Program-made: the position numbers and the translations under genes
Origin: Watersipora subatra
Taxonomy: Eukaryota > Bryozoa > Gymnolaemata > Cheilostomatida > Watersiporidae
Length of the DNA stretch: 64,000 nucleotides
Assembly: GCF_963576615.1 (NCBI RefSeq)
Contig: NC_088715.1
Coordinates: 56,020,190-56,084,189, forward strand
Direction of reading: 5' to 3'
Shown here: piece by piece, positions 59,081 through 64,000 of the stretch
Position numbering within the stretch: the first letter of the stretch is position 1
How the letters are laid out: each line of letters starts with the position of its first letter
Notes under the pieces: generated by a model
The model's database searches: none
Told to the model about the DNA's origin: nothing
Seen by the model: the letters and a program-made list of their open reading frames with translations, nothing else

Positions 59081-60480
59081 TACAACTGGCTATTCACTTT
59101 TAATTACTTTAAATAAAAGCTCACTATCAGAAAGAGCACTAGGGAAAGTTTAATAACAGTGTCCTAGCCTCTCATTAAACCTAGCCCTTTTGTTTCAGAA
59201 ACTTAGAACTGTCATTAAAGCTTAGGCTCATTTAATCAGAGGCTCTTAGCTTCTGATTGGCTGATGAGCTGCTAGGATTCACCAACACCGACTTTCAAAT
59301 CAGTACCAACACCGATCTCTTTGCTCACACCGACCGATGCCGACACCTACTCATCAAATTGGTCTGTGCTCGACAAAATGGGTGACAAAATCGGCCAGTG
59401 TAAACAAACCAATAGACAAAGACGCACGAGTAATGCATGTAACAAGTGCCAGCGAGGTGTTGACAGTGGCCGATGGGATTAGCCTGAACTAAACAACCAC
59501 CAGTCATGCTATTACATAATGCCATACCCTCAGCTATATACAAATGGATGTTTAAATAATTTTAAATAATGCTAGCTACTAGATTATGACCTTCAGTTCG
59601 TGAACTGAGTAATGTCTGGCTCTGAAAGCTAAAGCTCACAAGAGACAAAAAGTGTCCTGCAGCACACTGGAAAACTATAAAGCAAATTTTAGCCATTGAT
59701 TTTGCTAATGCTACACACAAATTTGTTGCTAACTAGTATATTAATGTGTATACAAAGAGCTTAATTATTTTGCATGTATCTGTATCATGGTTGATTAGCC
59801 AATCAAAAAAATATTCAAAAGCTAAGCTTATGGCAAAATAGTCATTTTCCCTAAAGTAATATCTGCGACTGGGAATATTAATAATATCATTCGATAGTAT
59901 AAACATCCATGGTAAAAGATTTTTCTCATGTCATGCGTATCTAATATCCTTCACGAAGCCTTGCTAGCAAAGTTGATGCTACATGTAGTTCTAGCATTAT
60001 ACAATGTTGCTCATTTTACATCCATTTTTCGTCCTAAATTTCTATACTGAAAAATGAACTACTGCTAACTTTTGCCTTGCAATGGAAGCTTTGATAAGCA
60101 TATGGTACGGAAATAACTTTTGTATGAATATTACAATATAAATTATATACCATTTCACTATTCAATTCTTAAATATCCTTCTGTAAACCATATTATTGAA
60201 ACAGTTGCTGTACATTTTTGAATCCCTTGACATCTTTAAAAAGTTGAAAAACTTATCATGCGCGACCTTGAAGCTTTAATGTAAAGCATGCATCTAGCAA
60301 CCAGTTAGCAAGACAACATTTTTCTGTAATCCATATCTACGGAAACATTACCAAGGATAGCGACTCTCAATTCCTGCAAATCACTTGACATTTCTACAGT
60401 TATCTGCAGCTTTTAAAACTACATATGTTGTCTTGGCCTGCGCGGTCAGGTGGGTTTTTGTACCTGCATATTTTTTGCTC

Positions 60481-62529
60481 CCTATAACTTTATATCTAAG
60501 CATTCATAACAGCCTTTATCTTCTTTGATTTTCTGCTTTTCAGTTGTTATATGACTAACACATATATTAAGTCAGAGTGACTACGTTAAAAACATGAATA
60601 TAAAATAAATGCTAGGCTACAATCATTCAGGCTTCTAATAAAAGTCCTAATTTTTTGTTACTTTGGATGAGTGACAACCATAAATTCTTTAGTTCAATGT
60701 AGTCTCCAAAGTACATGGTAAGCCAGAGCTAAAGCATAAGCACACATACCTGCTACCTTCACTATCTGTCCTATTTCTTAAATAGAGTTTTAGCCTATCC
60801 TTGTTCGTCTAAATCAGAAACTAAAAGCTAAAAGCCTGACTGAAACGAGATGGAATGAGTTAGATTTACTTAGGCCTGGTTCGAACCAATATGGCATCTA
60901 AGACACGTGACACAGAGTACCTGTTATGCAAGCGATCGCTTATGGACTACAAGCTCAGAGTGCGCGACTATTATGTCCTACAGAAAGAAATGTCGTCATT
61001 TGCGCAATTAAATTAATTTGATGCCCATACGCAGCTACACAATTTGTTTGCTTTCCAGCTGTTGGATACATAATGAGTCGAGATTACGCAGCTGTCCCCA
61101 GGTCTGAACCCGGGCTCACCTTAGCATGCGCAGACAAAGGAGTGCCACACTGATAATTTCAAGATAAGATAAACTTCACTACAGGATTTGTAAATTTTTG
61201 ATGGTTTTAATTTATACGCTACCACGTGCACAATAATATATATATACAATATATCATTATATTTTTAAAACAATAACTGCAAGAGACTTGCCAAATCATG
61301 AGTTCAAAAGGCAATGATGAAAGCGGGGATGAATTTGAGCACAAATTTAAAAAACAATATTTGCATAGTGCATGAAATGCTTTAGAAAAAAATATATTTG
61401 AAGCATATAGGTGCCTTTTAATGCTTTTTAAATGCTTTCTGGAAGGCTCACCTATCTGGTATGTCTATGAAATTTATTTTAAGACTGCAGGGCTTTCTGC
61501 AATGCTTTAAAACAGTATACAGTTCACAAGCTATCGGCATGCTTAATCCATCATGGCTAACTGATCGTCAATGACAGTAGTTTAAAAACACTGCTACATT
61601 AAGCGGCAGTAAAAGCTTTTGTTAAATCTTTTCTTTTGCAGTTTAATATATATGATATCTGAGTAAATACAACACCTTTAAAATTTATTGAAAGCCTTTT
61701 ACTAAAAGCATTGGAGTAAGTAAGAACGTCAAAGTTCAGAGTGTCAGTGAAATGGCATTGCCTTAATTAGTGTGTCTCTATCAAAGCCGGGCACTGCTAC
61801 ACTTTTGCTGTGTCATTTGCTGTTAATTTCTCTCATCCTTTGTCGAGCTGGAGACACTCCATAGGTATTACGTAATTACTCTCGCATTGAGGGTCTGCTG
61901 CGCCAAATTGGACATTCACTGATCCCCATAGCTCGTTGCTCTGGCAGTGATTATTTCTAATCACAATCATTCTAAACATAGATGTTTGGATTCATCAAAT
62001 TGAAAAACATTTAAAATCCCTAATTGGAAATTATGCAACTCCTAATAAAACATACATGATAATAATTGAAAACTACCGTATGATGGAACAATCTTCTGCC
62101 AACACAATCTGTTTGAACTATTATAGCAATAACAAGTAATAGTTATTAGCGGAGAACATTGGCTAAGAGAACATTTCAGGGGTTGATGTAGATCTGGCCA
62201 TCCATAGGAGCCTATTTGAGAATTGAACAATGAACCACAGTTTGAATGCCAAGAGTTCTAATTGAACAGGCAACGGCTGTCTAAAAAGATAATGAAACTT
62301 ATGAAAGGTTGGGAAGTTAAAAAGGAGCCTAGCTTAATCATTCTCCACGTTTGTGATGACAGCTCACACCTAAAAAACAGAAGAACATTGTTTGGTTTAA
62401 TCCAAACTTGTAAATACTAATGATTGGATCCGATAAGCGCCCCTAGCCCATATAGGTTGCTGTTTTTTTTAGGTTTGGCTAACAGCTGAAGCCAAATAAG
62501 TAACTAATGTATTATTATTATTGTACCGG
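60481..62529. other. No supported gene
   Basis: AT-rich sequence. GGTTCGAACC at 60888 and GGGTTCAGACC (minus strand, about 61105) resemble B boxes but lack convincing A boxes. I see no exon. Confidence 0.5.
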
Positions 62530-62616
62530 AAAATTTGGCTAATATCTTATTATTGGGTTATATAACATCTATAATAGATGTTATATAACTCAATTATAAG
62601 ATATTGGCCAAATTTT
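62530..62616. repeat. Long near-perfect hairpin
   Basis: Two arms of about 43 bases, AAAATTTGGCTAATATCTTA and its inverse at the outer ends and GTTATATAACATCTAT at the centre, with almost no loop. It may be a palindromic MITE or an unstable palindrome. Confidence 0.9.
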
Positions 62617-63018
62617 ATGGCAACAATTTCATTAAGAGTTGAAAAACATGTTTTCTTGAGTTGTTTGTGATAGATAGCCAAGCTACTTAATTGCAACGCA
62701 AATAAATGGCATTTTGTGCATTTCAAAAGCATAGTAGCAAGAGCTAATGCTTTCACTTCTACATATACAATTAGGTAGTTGGTATAATGAATCAATTTGG
62801 GAGTGGCTACCGGTTTCTGTCTAGATTGCGTAATAGCAAATGTGCTGAGGTTCTACCGTTCTGCTATGTCATACTCTGAACGTTTGCTGAGCCCTATAGT
62901 TTGTTGTTGATCTGTATTTCATTTTCATAACAATAATTTTATGAACCTATAAATCTGGAATATTTGATATAAAAATATTTCATTAAAGGCTTTTATAAAT
63001 AGACTTGGAAACAATATT

Positions 63019-63430
63019 TCAGTTTGTTTTTATAACTTTTTTGTGCATTGATAAAGCGATGTAAAGTACAATCACTACAAAGCTAAAACAATCCTCCTCA
63101 ATATTTCTTACTCTTACAAAAATATTACTTTCACTACCATCAGAGTCAGTGCTGCTATTTTTTGTCGGTTTAATGAAAAAAAAGTAAATCTGAATTAGAT
63201 ATAATATCATCAACATAAGTAATTATCTGTTGTCTAATGTAAGTTATGTATCTTGGTCTACTAAAATTCACTAAATGCCTCTCATCTTCAGCTCTGTTGT
63301 GATACTCTCCTTTACTGTTAAAGCATACGTAGCTCACTGACTCCAGCAAAACAATGCTACTAGCATAACTCATCAACGACAAAAACAGATACAAAAACCA
63401 CAGCATAATTGCTTTATAATAGCATACCAT
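63019..63430 (-). pseudogene. Possible small membrane protein, frame split at A8
   Basis: From the ATG at 63430 the minus strand encodes a hydrophobic N-terminus like a signal peptide (IMLWFLYLFLSLMSYASS), a polar stretch with EYHNRAEDERHLVNF, and then runs into a stop just after an 8-base T run. A second frame overlapping the T run continues with KPTKNSSTDSDGSESN and a hydrophobic segment (FSFVVIVLYIALSM), then a basic tail. A single-base slip in the homopolymer would make one ~137-residue type I membrane protein, so a sequencing error or a young pseudogene are both possible. No family is recognised. Confidence 0.35.
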
Positions 63431-63942
63431 AACATACCTTAGGCAAGACTAACTAATGACGAAAAACATCATGAATACTTTAACAGATGATTGAATGTGA
63501 GCCAGTGCTAAAACTAATATTAATGACATATTTAATGACAGACTTAATCCTACTCTGCTTATGATAGGTAATCCAATTCACATGTATCTCGGAAGGTTCT
63601 TACATAAAACTTACACAATAATGTTGGTTTTTTCGGTTGGAAATTTCCAAACAAAAATTTAAAATTACCTTGTGATTCAATGCTAATTTTATACAACAAA
63701 TTTTGGACAACATTGTCAATACCATAAAAGTCCTAAATATCATTGGTTATGTTGTCAACGGATAATAAAATTAGGCTACTATGCAATTACTGGGAAGTTC
63801 GCGAAAATGCGCAGTCGACCATATATTTCACATAAATGAGCATACGGCAGTGAAAGAGTATACGACACTGTATATTGTTAGTCATATGTATATTTAGTGA
63901 TCGAATCTTAGGAAAACCAGAAACATGAGTGTACCAGGACCT

Positions 63943-63990
63943 TTGAAATTGAAATTGAAAATTGAAAATTGAAATCCATTGAAAACTACC
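63943..63990. repeat. (GAAATT)n / (GAAAATT)n simple repeat
   Basis: Short runs of TTGAAA and TTGAAAA words at the window's right end. Confidence 0.85.
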
Positions 63991-64000
63991 AACTAAAAAT

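Larger units (their letters stand above)
58280..59412. mobile_element. DNA transposon with GTTTACACTGGCC ends
   Basis: It begins TGGTGCGTTTACACTGGCC, and its inverted right end reads TTGGTTTGTTTACACTGGCC. TA flanks both sides. Duplicate unit 1 (about 56485) has the uninterrupted CACAAGTTAGACAAAGAC, which is the empty site. There is no transposase. It carries a nested repeat at 58640-59035. Confidence 0.85.
57164..60480. repeat. Tandem duplication, unit 2 (interrupted)
   Basis: The second copy of 55370-57050. It is expanded by a 1,133-base transposon at 58280-59412 and by about 500 bases of unmatched sequence near 59815-60325. Confidence 0.9.

Noticed and set aside
60885-60900. GGTTCGAACC as a tRNA B box
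   Set aside because: It is a short palindrome with no A box or cloverleaf around it.
1-64000. CRISPR arrays, rRNA genes, prophage or bacterial operons
   Set aside because: No regularly spaced repeats, rRNA-like blocks or compact gene runs are visible; the sequence is eukaryotic in style.

Overview
This is AT-rich animal (metazoan) DNA. The signs are sparse coding sequence with GT-AG split exons, many TA dinucleotide microsatellites, degenerate LINE, Gypsy, Helitron and Tc1/mariner remnants, tRNA-headed SINEs, and one intact intronless Golgi fucosyltransferase gene. The repeat repertoire and the many ACATGTA-type words would suit a marine invertebrate, perhaps a lophotrochozoan, but I cannot name a species. 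There are no bacterial operons, rRNA genes or CRISPR arrays.

The dominant structure is a giant inverted repeat. Bases 1-16104 (still matching at the window edge) are repeated in reverse complement at 38583-54836, around a spacer of about 22.5 kb. The arms differ by roughly 3% in one ~340-base stretch compared by eye, plus many small indels. They carry the same transposons in the same order: a Tc1-like element, a 0.9-kb MITE, a second TA-flanked element and a SINE head. They also carry the same candidate exons, several of which are intact in the left arm and frameshifted in the right. Both arms stop at TA microsatellites beside the spacer.

The spacer (16105-38582) is mostly mobile-element debris. 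In order it holds a LINE C-terminal fragment (+), a LINE reverse-transcriptase fragment (-), a 3.2-kb DNA transposon with ~0.44-kb inverted arms, three Helitron-like 3' ends, AT palindromes, the alpha-1,3-fucosyltransferase gene (24363-25559, -), two MITEs in inverted orientation around a broken reading frame of unknown identity, a Gag-only retroelement, a 1.3-kb element with terminal inverted repeats, another LINE C-terminus, a minisatellite, and a decayed Gypsy element lacking reverse transcriptase.

Right of the inverted repeat (54837-64000) is a tandem duplication (about 55370-57050 and 57164-60480). The second copy is broken by a 1.1-kb transposon whose empty site survives in the first copy. 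One ~370-bp tract is almost identical between copies, as expected from recent gene conversion. Short splice-flanked exons occur in both copies. Near the right end is a possible small membrane-protein reading frame split at an 8-base homopolymer.

The only confidently functional gene is the fucosyltransferase. The other coding calls are candidate exons of genes I could not identify. The best lead is the giant inverted repeat. It needs physical confirmation, because inverted joining of two divergent haplotypes in an assembly could mimic it.
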